From Bacteroidota bacterium (GTDB lineage Bacteria; Bacteroidota; Bacteroidia; Chitinophagales; Chitinophagaceae): 64,000 nt of DNA. Under the pieces are notes generated by a model, which did no database searches, was not told the origin of the DNA, and saw nothing but the letters and a program-made list of their open reading frames with translations. Positions 51,065 through 58,519 of this stretch are shown here, piece after piece. The stretch is taken from assembly GCA_005882315.1 (NCBI GenBank), contig VBAR01000003.1, positions 62,001 to 126,000 of the forward strand, in the 5' to 3' direction. The number at the start of each line of letters is the position of its first letter. The first letter of the stretch is position 1. The translations under genes were made by a program, and so were the position numbers.

Positions 51065-51157
51065 GGGCTAAAGCCCATTTAATCAAAGAGCATGAGTAGC
51101 CCCAGCCTTAAGGCTGGGGCTAGAAAATATCGAACATAAACGACCGGGCTTTAGCCC
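51065..51157. repeat. Composite palindromic repeat (REP-like)
   Basis: GGGCTAAAGCCC (51065-51076) is the exact reverse complement of GGGCTTTAGCCC (51146-51157). Between them is a perfect 26-base palindrome TAGCCCCAGCCTT / AAGGCTGGGGCTA (51097-51122). The whole can fold as an outer stem around an inner hairpin. Confidence 0.85.
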
Positions 51158-51170
51158 TCATATCTAAATG

Positions 51171-52124
51171 CTATTTCAGTATTATCAACTCGGCTTGTCT
51201 TGAAACCATAAATCCTTTTGTCAACACATCATTTAGTTCAGCAGAACTTTCATCAAGCAACGGGTTAGTATGATTGAAATGAATAAAACTGATTTTCTTT
51301 TTTTCAGTCGCAGGCATATCAGCAAAGTATTGAATACTTTCTTCAATGAACGGATGCGGTACTTCATTCATTGCACGGCCGATCAGTTCGCCATCTTTAT
51401 AAAATGTTCCATCCAATAAAGCCAGGTTAGATTTTTTCACCAGTTCCTTTATATCTCTGTCAAACTTATTCCACTTATCAATATCAGGAATAAAAAGTGT
51501 TTGGTATGCATTCACTTTTATATTGAACCCGACTGTTTCAGTGAATTCATCACGATGCGGGACAGTAAATGCAGTAACAAATATTTCATTAGTAATTCCG
51601 ATTGCAGAATCAGCATTTAGATCAATCAATGAAATATTATTCAATGAAACCAGTTGGCTCCATGGCCCATTTAATGAAAGATGCGTTTTCATCCGAGGCA
51701 TTACATACACAGGAACTTTATTGGTGTTCATTACTTCGCGGCCCAATTGCATCAAACCTGTGTAATGCCCGATATGTCCATGTGTAAGAAATATGCCATC
51801 GGGTAAAAAATTATAAGCAGAGTCAGTCATTTTTCTAAATAACTGTAACTGTTCTTTTATATCAGGAGTTGCTTCAAACAGCCACCATTTTTTATTTACT
51901 GGGTCAATCAATGCCAATGATGTAACAAATCTTTTTAATTCAGGATTAGCCAATACTTTTTTGCAGCAGTCTTTTAAGCAGCCCATTTGTGGATACCCGG
52001 CATCCTGTGCTACACCTAATACAATCAGGGCAGGAGAGTTGAGTTGAGGAGCTGTGTTTTTACTATTATCACAACCGGTCGATAAATAAACCAGGCCAAT
52101 TAAAAGAAACGAGTAGAATCTCAC
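51171..52124 (-). CDS. PqqB-like metallo-beta-lactamase-fold lipoprotein
   Basis: A 317-residue protein starting at a GTG (52124) with a signal peptide and lipobox (YLSTGC), so it is an envelope lipoprotein. The mature part resembles PqqB: LGVAQDAGYPQMGC, a CCKK pair, a THGHIGHYTG motif (the family's HxHxDH is HxHxGH here, so one metal ligand is lost), FTVPHRDEF, and FIHFNHTNPLLD. PqqB is a cytoplasmic hydroxylase in PQQ synthesis, whereas this is exported and no pqq gene is nearby, so it probably has a different role. The DAGYPQMGC-x-x-x-CC stretch is shared with PqqB. Confidence 0.75.
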   Translation of the reverse strand: MRFYSFLLIGLVYLSTGCDNSKNTAPQLNSPALIVLGVAQDAGYPQMGCLKDCCKKVLANPELKRFVTSLALIDPVNKKWWLFEATPDIKEQLQLFRKMTDSAYNFLPDGIFLTHGHIGHYTGLMQLGREVMNTNKVPVYVMPRMKTHLSLNGPWSQLVSLNNISLIDLNADSAIGITNEIFVTAFTVPHRDEFTETVGFNIKVNAYQTLFIPDIDKWNKFDRDIKELVKKSNLALLDGTFYKDGELIGRAMNEVPHPFIEESIQYFADMPATEKKKISFIHFNHTNPLLDESSAELNDVLTKGFMVSRQAELIILK

Positions 52125-52154
52125 GATAAATTTTTCTAAATTTAGGCTTCATTA

Positions 52155-52502
52155 GTGAAAAAACTCATCGCCATATCTTTTTTACTTGTCTTTACTATGC
52201 TGCAATATGGCAAAGTAGTCTCTTATATTTATTGTGAGTTAAGAATTGAGATTTCTGCCAATGGCGTTCCCAGTTGTGATTGCGAAAAGATCCTTACTGA
52301 GAAGAAAGTAGATACCCCATTTGCCCCTTTATCTCATTCACACAATCATAAAGAAAAACTGAACGAGCCTTATACTTCATATACAACAGATAATTCTTCT
52401 GAAACACCAGAAATAAATACCGGTTGCTTTTCTTATTATTTAACTGATCTGCACAACGGATATTCTCAACCTCCTTATCATCCGCCTGCTGTTATTTACT
52501 AA
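52155..52502 (+). CDS. Small exported Cys/His-containing protein (possible HYC_CC_PP-type)
   Basis: A 115-residue protein starting with GTG at 52155 (VKKLIAISFLLVFTMLQYGK), with a hydrophobic signal at the N-terminus. The mature part has YIYCELRI, CDCEKI, a His-rich stretch SHSHNHK and a Pro-rich end PPYHPPAV. This layout resembles the small HYC_CC_PP family of Bacteroidota, where such residues may bind metal, but the first motif is not a clean HYC and I am unsure. The stop codon abuts a palindromic repeat at 52502. Confidence 0.5.
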   Translation: MKKLIAISFLLVFTMLQYGKVVSYIYCELRIEISANGVPSCDCEKILTEKKVDTPFAPLSHSHNHKEKLNEPYTSYTTDNSSETPEINTGCFSYYLTDLHNGYSQPPYHPPAVIY

Positions 52503-52526
52503 TACCCCTTGCCCCTAAAGGGGTAT
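52502..52526 (+). repeat. CCCCTAAAGGGG-type palindromic repeat, copy 2
   Basis: ATACCCCTtgcccctaaAGGGGTAT: an 8-base perfect stem around CCCCTAA. It overlaps the last base of the upstream stop codon. Confidence 0.75.
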
Positions 52527-52584
52527 ATCAATCATTTGAAATCTGAATCTTCGGTTTTGGCCGAACAGATAAAATTTTAATAAC

Positions 52585-52613
52585 CATACTCCCCTTTAGG
52601 GGATGGGGGTACT
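52585..52613 (-). repeat. CCCCTAAAGGGG-type palindromic repeat, copy 3 (inverted)
   Basis: Reverse complement of the same family (agtacccccatCCCCTAAAGGGGagtat). Together with copy 2 it flanks a 58-base interval. Confidence 0.75.
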
Positions 52614-52627
52614 TAAAAACTATTACT

Positions 52628-53197
52628 ATGCGTAATGCAATTTATATATTCATTACAGCCATTTTGCTGAGTGGTTGTGGTGTTGCCGAAAACTTAATTT
52701 CTACTCCTGTATCAAATGCGGTGGTGAAAAATGCCAATGGCACTGAAATGCTGTTAGGGCATTGTACTCGCAGTTGCCTCATGCAAAAACCATTTTCAGA
52801 TTGGTTTACTCCAAACTACGATAACTATAAAGTAGATTCATCACTGACCAAAGAGATCGGAAAACTGATGAAGAATAAAAATATGACCATTTTTCTCGGT
52901 ACCTGGTGTGGGGATAGCAAGAGGGAAGTACCTCGTATGCTGAAAATACTGGATGCAGCAGGCATCAAAGAAAAACAGTACGATATCATTTTTGTAAGTA
53001 ATGAAGCTGAGCTATACAAACAAAGTCCGCAACATGAAGAAAAAGAAAGGAATATCAAACGGGTACCGACATTTATTATTCCCGAAGGAAAAAATGAGCA
53101 GGCAAGAATAATTGAATCTCCAAAAGAAAGTCTTGAAAAAGATCTGATGAAGATTTTACAGGGCAAGGAGTATGTACCAAACTATGCGAACCTGTAA
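52628..53197 (+). CDS. Thioredoxin-fold lipoprotein with a single active-site cysteine
   Basis: A 189-residue lipoprotein (signal ending LLSGC). The thioredoxin-like fold is shown by TIFLGTWCGDSKREVPRMLKIL, the strand YDIIFVSNEAELY and the cis-Pro loop KRVPTFIIPEG. The usual WCxxC is WCGDS here, so only the first Cys remains and disulfide exchange must be monothiol or the protein is non-redox. An N-terminal piece contains HCTRSCLM, which adds two cysteines. Function is unknown. It has a separate leader with palindromic repeats upstream and is convergent with the sigma-factor gene, 22 bases away. Confidence 0.8.
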   Translation: MRNAIYIFITAILLSGCGVAENLISTPVSNAVVKNANGTEMLLGHCTRSCLMQKPFSDWFTPNYDNYKVDSSLTKEIGKLMKNKNMTIFLGTWCGDSKREVPRMLKILDAAGIKEKQYDIIFVSNEAELYKQSPQHEEKERNIKRVPTFIIPEGKNEQARIIESPKESLEKDLMKILQGKEYVPNYANL

Positions 53198-53219
53198 ACT
53201 GAATTAAAGGAACTGGTAT

Positions 53220-54488
53220 TTATTTTAATGCTTCCATTTTGGTTGCCAATAATTTTCGTTGGGCTGGCGAAGAAGTAAGATTTGATGCCTCGGATAAAAA
53301 TTGAAATGCTTTTTCTTTGTCATTTAGTCTTGCATACAGCTCGCCTAATGTTGCATGATAAAGATAGAATTGTTGTAACCCGTCTGATGGCTGAATTTCT
53401 TTTATTGATTGAATACCGACTTCAGCGCCATGTAATTCTGCAATGCCAATAGCTCGATTGAGGGCAATAATGGGAGTGGGGTTTAATTGATAAAGCAGGT
53501 TATAAAAATTGATGATATGTTCCCAGTTTGTTTGTTCATAACTGGCCGCAATGCTATGCTCGTATGCAATAGCGGCTTCGAGCAAATAGGTATTTACTGT
53601 ATTAAACAAACCTGCTTCTTTAATGTATTCAACTCCTTTTTCTATTAAATGCTGATCCCATTTCTTTCTGTCTTGAGCAGGTAATAATAAAATATTCCCT
53701 TCAGCATCGAGTCTTGCATTACTTCGGGCATGTGTAAATGACATTAATGCAAGCAATGACAGTACTTCGGAAGTTTTTGTTTCGGAGTTTTTACGTAACA
53801 GTTCACACAATCGGTATGATTCTTCTATCAGATCTTTTCGGATCAGGTCTTCATGTTGAGTTGAGCTATATCCTTCGTTGAATAAAAGATATATAGCTGT
53901 AAGAACATTCTCAAGCCGCTGTTCTTTTTCATTCCCGGTTGGAATTTCAAATAGGATTTTTTCTTCTTTCAACTTTTGACGGGCACGGTATAATCTTTTC
54001 TCTATAGTGTCATTATTGCTGATAAAAGCTCTTGCTATTTCTGTTACACTAAAACCGCAAAGTGTTTTTAATATCAATGCTACCTGCGATTCCATATTCA
54101 ATGCGGGGTGGCAGCAGGTAAACATCATCCTCAACTGATCATCATCAATATTCCCGGGGTTCATATATTCAGTCACTGTGCTTGTCAGCGAATATTCAGA
54201 TCTCAATAGTGGCGAAACGGTAGCTGTAAACTCTTTATGCCTTTGTTCTTTTCTTAATATATCAAGTGCTTTATTACGGGCAACTGTAAATAGCCAGGCA
54301 GAAGGATTTTCCGGCAAGCCATTAATTTTCCAAGTGCCCATCGCTTTGAGCAGGCAATCCTGTGCAACATCTTCGGCGAGTTGCAGGTTATGAGGGCCAA
54401 AGATCTTTGTCAATACAGCTACCAGCTTTCCTGATTCATGACGGAAAAGATGTTCAACAATATGGTTTATTGGTGCAGTTGGTTGCAA
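53220..54488 (-). CDS. ECF42-type sigma factor with C-terminal TPR-like extension
   Basis: A 422-residue RNA polymerase sigma factor of the extracytoplasmic-function class. Region 2 (HNLQLAEDVAQDCLLKAMGTW, NPSAWLFTVARNKALDILRKEQR) and region 4 (QVALILKTLCGFSVTEIARAFISNNDTIEKRLYRARQKL) are in the N-terminal half. The last 220 residues form a helical extension with LYHATLGELYARLNDKEKAFQFLSEAS. That plan is the ECF42 group, which is known to sit beside DGPF/YciI genes; exactly such a gene lies at 55066. The start is a TTG at 54488, the only one before an in-frame stop. No anti-sigma gene is seen. Confidence 0.88.
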   Translation of the reverse strand: MQPTAPINHIVEHLFRHESGKLVAVLTKIFGPHNLQLAEDVAQDCLLKAMGTWKINGLPENPSAWLFTVARNKALDILRKEQRHKEFTATVSPLLRSEYSLTSTVTEYMNPGNIDDDQLRMMFTCCHPALNMESQVALILKTLCGFSVTEIARAFISNNDTIEKRLYRARQKLKEEKILFEIPTGNEKEQRLENVLTAIYLLFNEGYSSTQHEDLIRKDLIEESYRLCELLRKNSETKTSEVLSLLALMSFTHARSNARLDAEGNILLLPAQDRKKWDQHLIEKGVEYIKEAGLFNTVNTYLLEAAIAYEHSIAASYEQTNWEHIINFYNLLYQLNPTPIIALNRAIGIAELHGAEVGIQSIKEIQPSDGLQQFYLYHATLGELYARLNDKEKAFQFLSEASNLTSSPAQRKLLATKMEALK

Positions 54489-54517
54489 GGGGTTTTAGTT
54501 TATGCAAAGCAACAAAT

Positions 54518-54970
54518 TTATGGATAAGCAACCGGCTCCATATCCAAGACTGCATGCATATGATGTTTTAAGTGTTTTACATAATCGGCCGCAACCCATT
54601 CGATAGTATGCAACTGCTCTGTCATGCATGTACGTTGCCATAAGTGTTCAGGAGTATTTTCAAGTATATGGCAGATATGTTTATTGAGTAATGCCCAGAG
54701 ATGAATCAGTTCGTCTGTATTATAAGATTGATAAGCAGATGCGACTACCCATTCGACCTGTGCATATACAATTTTAGGAGCTTCCTCATATTGGGCTACG
54801 ATGAATCTTCTTGAATTACTAAGAGCTGAATCAATTAAATGACCAATGATCTCTTTCTTGCTCCATTTATCCGGTGGCGGTTTAAAAAACAGCACATCCT
54901 CACAAATATTTTTCATTAACGGAACGTATTCGTTTACGAGTGTCTCCAGTTCTTTCGCAGTTTGTTTCAT
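54518..54970 (-). CDS. DinB superfamily protein
   Basis: A 150-residue four-helix-bundle protein. WSKKEIIGHLIDSALSNSRRF, an HLW-type helix and EWVAADYVKHLKHHM near the C-terminus supply the three His positions (GHLIDS, and two in the last helix) that bind a divalent metal in DinB/YfiT proteins. Family members act in thiol transfer, detoxification or as metal-binding stress proteins; the exact role is open. It lies between the sigma factor (29 bases) and the YciI-like gene (95 bases) on the same strand, and may belong to the sigma factor's regulon. Confidence 0.8.
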   Translation of the reverse strand: MKQTAKELETLVNEYVPLMKNICEDVLFFKPPPDKWSKKEIIGHLIDSALSNSRRFIVAQYEEAPKIVYAQVEWVVASAYQSYNTDELIHLWALLNKHICHILENTPEHLWQRTCMTEQLHTIEWVAADYVKHLKHHMHAVLDMEPVAYP

Positions 54971-55065
54971 AGTCGAAGATTAGAAGGACCTAAAATTAAA
55001 ACAGAATTCATACAAATAAATACCGGTTACTGTGTTTACAGCAACCGGTAAAATAATTTTTTGAT

Positions 55066-55401
55066 TTACATCTTCATTACTTGTCTTACCTGCACACTGC
55101 AGCCGATCTCAAAATCGGGACAATCTTTTGACATTTCAACCGCTTCATCCATCGACTCAGCATTTACAATAAAAAAACCACCGACTACTTCTTTACCCTC
55201 TGTGTAAGGTCCGTCGATAACTGGTTTGTTTTTGCCAGAAACTAATTTGCCACCGGGGAATAAAGGTTCTCCGGCAACATATTTACCTGCTTTAGCTAAG
55301 TTATCGATCCATGCGATCCATTTACCCATATGTGCCTGCATAGCCTCGGGGCTTCTTTCAGTCGGCTCACTCCCTTGAAAAATGAACATAAACTTTTCCA
55401 T
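55066..55401 (-). CDS. YciI-like DGPF-domain protein
   Basis: A 111-residue dimeric alpha-beta barrel protein. The family motif is VIDGPYTEGKEVVGGFF, with an Asp-Gly-Pro core (DGPY instead of DGPF). MEKFMFIFQGSE at the start and IGCSVQVRQVMKM at the end are typical. YCII-related proteins of this group are regularly encoded next to ECF42 sigma factors and are thought to be their target or partner; the biochemical activity is unknown. It is divergent from the pullulanase (141 bases between starts). Confidence 0.88.
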   Translation of the reverse strand: MEKFMFIFQGSEPTERSPEAMQAHMGKWIAWIDNLAKAGKYVAGEPLFPGGKLVSGKNKPVIDGPYTEGKEVVGGFFIVNAESMDEAVEMSKDCPDFEIGCSVQVRQVMKM

Positions 55402-55541
55402 CTTGTTTGATTTTAGTTTTGAAAATTAAGTTACAGCATAATGACGAACAGGGATCATCATTCCGGACAAACGGCAAAAAATTATTTCCAAACCCCGAAA
55501 ACAACCGGCTAAGAACTATTTTCGCAAGCAGGATAAATGTT

Positions 55542-57503
55542 ATGAAGAAAATAATTTTAATATTGAGTTTGATAGCCACTACTATGGCCAAAGCCCAGAA
55601 ATCTAAATATGACAGTTACCCGGTTTATAACGGAAATGATTTAGGTCTGACTTATAGCAAAGCCAAATCCACATTTCGTATCTGGGCACCCACAGCTAAA
55701 TCAGTCACTCTAAATCTCTACACTGGAAATATTGAAATACCCGTCAGGAAGGAAATGCGAAAAGACCTGAATGGAACATGGACATTTACATTGGGAGGGG
55801 ATATGAAGGGGCTTCAGTATGCATTCCAGGTAAAGAATGACAGCAGCCAGCTTCATCCTGTTCCCGATCCTTATGCAAAGGCCGTAACTGTAAACGGTCA
55901 TAAGGGAGTCGTATTGGATTTAAAAGAAACCAATCCAAAGGATTGGCAGAAAGACAAAAGCCCGGTATTTAAAAATAAAACTGATGCTATTATTTATGAA
56001 CTGCATGTAAGAGATGCAAGTATCGCTGCGGGTTCTGGTATCAGGAATAAAGGAAAGTTTCTGGGACTTACTGAAACCGGCACAAAAAATAAAGATGGTT
56101 TAAGTACAGGCCTTGATCATTTAAAAGAATTAGGTGTTACACATATTCATTTGCTTCCTTCTTATGATTTTAATTCGGTGGATGAATCAAAACCTGATTC
56201 TGCACAGTACAACTGGGGTTATGATCCACAAAATTATAATGTGCCAGAAGGTTCTTACTCAACCAACGCAGCGAATCCTGTTGCAAGAATAAAAGAATTT
56301 AAACAACTCATTCAATCGTTTCATTCAAACGGGTTGCGGGTAGTGATGGATGTTGTATATAATCATACTGCATTAACAGAGGAATCAAATTTCAATCAGT
56401 TAGTGCCGGGCTATTATTACAGGCAAACAAAAGATGGAAAATTTTCTGATGCAACAGCCTGCGGCAATGAAACTGCAAGTGAAAGACCAATGATGCGAAA
56501 ATTTATTTTGGAATCGATGAAGTATTGGGTGCAGGAATATCATATTGATGGCTTCCGTATTGACCTGATGGGTGTGCATGATATTGAAACGATGAATATC
56601 ATCTCAAAAGAACTACATAAGATCAAACCAGATATTTTATTATATGGTGAGGGATGGACAGCAGGTGCATCGCCATTGCCTGATTCATTAAGGGCATTGA
56701 AGAAATATGCTTACAAATTAGATCGCATTGCCGTTTTTAGTGATGATATACGTGATGGAATAAAAGGAAGTGTATTTGAACATGAAGACAAAGGTTTTGT
56801 CAGCGGCAAACCCGGCATGGAAGAAAGTATAAAATTTGGTGTTGTAGCTGCCTGCAAACATCCGCAACTGGATTACTCAAAAGTGAATTATTCAAAAGCT
56901 CCTTATGCGGCCGAACCTTATCATACCATTAGCTACACCGAGTGTCATGATAATCATGTTCTATGGGATAAATTGAAGATTTCCGCCAAAGACGCAAGTG
57001 AAGAACAAAGAAAAGAGATGCATAAACTGGCATTGAGTATTGTGCTTACCTCACAGGGAATTTCATTTTTACATGCAGGTACAGAGTTTTTGCGAAGCAA
57101 AAAAGGAGTGGAGAATAGTTTTAAATCACCTGACAGCATTAATGCTATTGACTGGGATTTGAAATCAATAAACAAAGATGTATTTGATTTTGTAAAGTAT
57201 TTAATACAAATGAGGAAAGAACATCCTGCTTTCCGGATGAAGACAGCAAAAGATATCGCTGCAAATATTCATTTCAGGATGGATGCAAAACCCGGTACAG
57301 TTATTTATGAAATAAACGGAGCTGCTGTTCATGATAGATGGAAGAAAATACTTGTCTGCTTTAATGGAAGTGATAAGACACAGCCCGTATCAGTTGGTAG
57401 TACCTGGCAGTCTTATATATTGAATAATCTGATTGTACAAACAGAAAAAGTAGTAAACAATATTCTATTGGCGCCGCATAGTTGTACAATTCTCTTTCAA
57501 TAA
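55542..57503 (+). CDS. pulA: Type I pullulanase, secreted
   Basis: The ATG at 55542 gives 653 residues with a signal peptide (KKIILILSLIATTMAKAQ); a longer frame from 55407 has no sensible start. An N-terminal CBM48-type domain (FRIWAPTAKSVTLNLY) precedes the GH13 barrel. The signature YNWGYDPQNYNVPE identifies pullulanases. The triad is Asp341 in GFRIDLMG, Glu370 in YGEGW and Asp470 in CHDNH. It should cut alpha-1,6 branch points of pullulan or glycogen-type glucans in the periplasm. Close neighbours give no clear glucan-use locus, and no SusC/D pair is in the window. Confidence 0.92.
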   Translation: MKKIILILSLIATTMAKAQKSKYDSYPVYNGNDLGLTYSKAKSTFRIWAPTAKSVTLNLYTGNIEIPVRKEMRKDLNGTWTFTLGGDMKGLQYAFQVKNDSSQLHPVPDPYAKAVTVNGHKGVVLDLKETNPKDWQKDKSPVFKNKTDAIIYELHVRDASIAAGSGIRNKGKFLGLTETGTKNKDGLSTGLDHLKELGVTHIHLLPSYDFNSVDESKPDSAQYNWGYDPQNYNVPEGSYSTNAANPVARIKEFKQLIQSFHSNGLRVVMDVVYNHTALTEESNFNQLVPGYYYRQTKDGKFSDATACGNETASERPMMRKFILESMKYWVQEYHIDGFRIDLMGVHDIETMNIISKELHKIKPDILLYGEGWTAGASPLPDSLRALKKYAYKLDRIAVFSDDIRDGIKGSVFEHEDKGFVSGKPGMEESIKFGVVAACKHPQLDYSKVNYSKAPYAAEPYHTISYTECHDNHVLWDKLKISAKDASEEQRKEMHKLALSIVLTSQGISFLHAGTEFLRSKKGVENSFKSPDSINAIDWDLKSINKDVFDFVKYLIQMRKEHPAFRMKTAKDIAANIHFRMDAKPGTVIYEINGAAVHDRWKKILVCFNGSDKTQPVSVGSTWQSYILNNLIVQTEKVVNNILLAPHSCTILFQ

Positions 57504-57508
57504 TTCAT

Positions 57509-57757
57509 TTAGGCAGCGGTATCCATGCGGTGACCAATATAATAACCGATAGCTCCTGCAATTACTACACCTGCTATAATGCCGATAGTATTTGAGCCTA
57601 CTGTCAGGTAAACAATAAGCAATCCTGCAATGCCGCCGATGATAGCCAGCGGCCATGTTGATTTACCTTTTTTGGAAATGCCTGCTACCTGTTCACGGCG
57701 ATGCTGAAAATGCTGTAAATGTTCTTTGTGTTTTTTGCGGTGATGTGACTGGGCCAT
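57509..57757 (-). CDS. Small membrane protein of unknown function
   Basis: An 82-residue protein with a basic, His-rich N-terminus (HHRKKHKEHLQHFQHRR) followed by two closely spaced hydrophobic helices (about residues 35-52 and 57-75: WPLAIIGGIAGLLIVYL, IIAGVVIAGAIGYYIG). The glycine-rich helices suggest a hairpin in the membrane. No family is recognised. It is convergent with the pullulanase gene, with only five bases between the stop codons, and lies 67 bases downstream of tmk on the same strand. Confidence 0.6.
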   Translation of the reverse strand: MAQSHHRKKHKEHLQHFQHRREQVAGISKKGKSTWPLAIIGGIAGLLIVYLTVGSNTIGIIAGVVIAGAIGYYIGHRMDTAA

Positions 57758-57824
57758 GATTTTTTCTCTTCAAGGTACAAAAACGGAATTAAAATAAATG
57801 CTCCTGCGTCAAAACATTTATCAT

Positions 57825-58448
57825 TCAAATGATTGAGCTGACTTTTGCCCCAATTTCAGCAAAAATTTCATCAACCGAGCGGTTACCATCAACAATAAAG
57901 ATTTTTTCCCGTGATTTTTCTTTTTCAAAAGCTTCGAAATATTTATCACGGACTGCTTTTAGGTTATCCAGCGTTTCGTAGAGTTGAATCTGGCTTCGGT
58001 TGCTATGTAACCTTTCTATTGCAACTTCGGGAGTAATGTCAATGAAAATATTCAGGTCAGGCCGTAGCATATCAGCACTGATAGAGTTGGCGGTTATTAC
58101 CCAATCCTGGGACATATGAGTGCCCTGGTAAGCATAAGATGAAAAATAATAGCGATCCGTTATAACTGTATAGCCTTCTTCTAATTTTTTCAAAATACCA
58201 TTTTCTGTATTTGTAAGATGGTTTATCCTGTCAGCCACATAAAGCCCGGCAATGGTACGATGATCGGCTTCTATTTCATGACGAAAGATTTTTCGTATTA
58301 ATGTGCCGATATAACTGTCGGTAGGTTCGAAGGTGTGATAAACTTTTAAGCCATCGGCATTCAGTTTTTCTTCCAGCATTTTCGATTGGGTGCTTTTGCC
58401 GCTTCCATCAATTCCTTCAAAAGCTAAAAATAAATTCTTCTTACTCAT
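57825..58448 (-). CDS. tmk: Thymidylate kinase
   Basis: A 207-residue P-loop kinase that turns dTMP into dTDP. P-loop FEGIDGSGKST at the N-terminus, substrate motif DRYYFSSYAYQG (the DRY/H motif) near the middle, and the lid region with RLHSNRSQIQLYE. Length is normal for bacterial Tmk. It begins at an ATG and lies 71 bases after the FKBP gene on the same strand. Essential for DNA precursor supply; all key residues are present. Confidence 0.95.
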   Translation of the reverse strand: MSKKNLFLAFEGIDGSGKSTQSKMLEEKLNADGLKVYHTFEPTDSYIGTLIRKIFRHEIEADHRTIAGLYVADRINHLTNTENGILKKLEEGYTVITDRYYFSSYAYQGTHMSQDWVITANSISADMLRPDLNIFIDITPEVAIERLHSNRSQIQLYETLDNLKAVRDKYFEAFEKEKSREKIFIVDGNRSVDEIFAEIGAKVSSII

Positions 58449-58519
58449 TCCATTTTTTATTGCAGGGTAAAGATAAGGGAATGAAAAAGAGCTATAATAC
58501 CCGAGTGCTTCTTAAATAA

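Larger units (their letters stand above)
50890..51170. other. 281-base spacer with leader element and nested palindromes
   Basis: No gene is seen. It contains the leader element (50923-50985, sense to the GMC gene) and the palindromic composite 51065-51157. No clear promoter was found. Confidence 0.7.
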
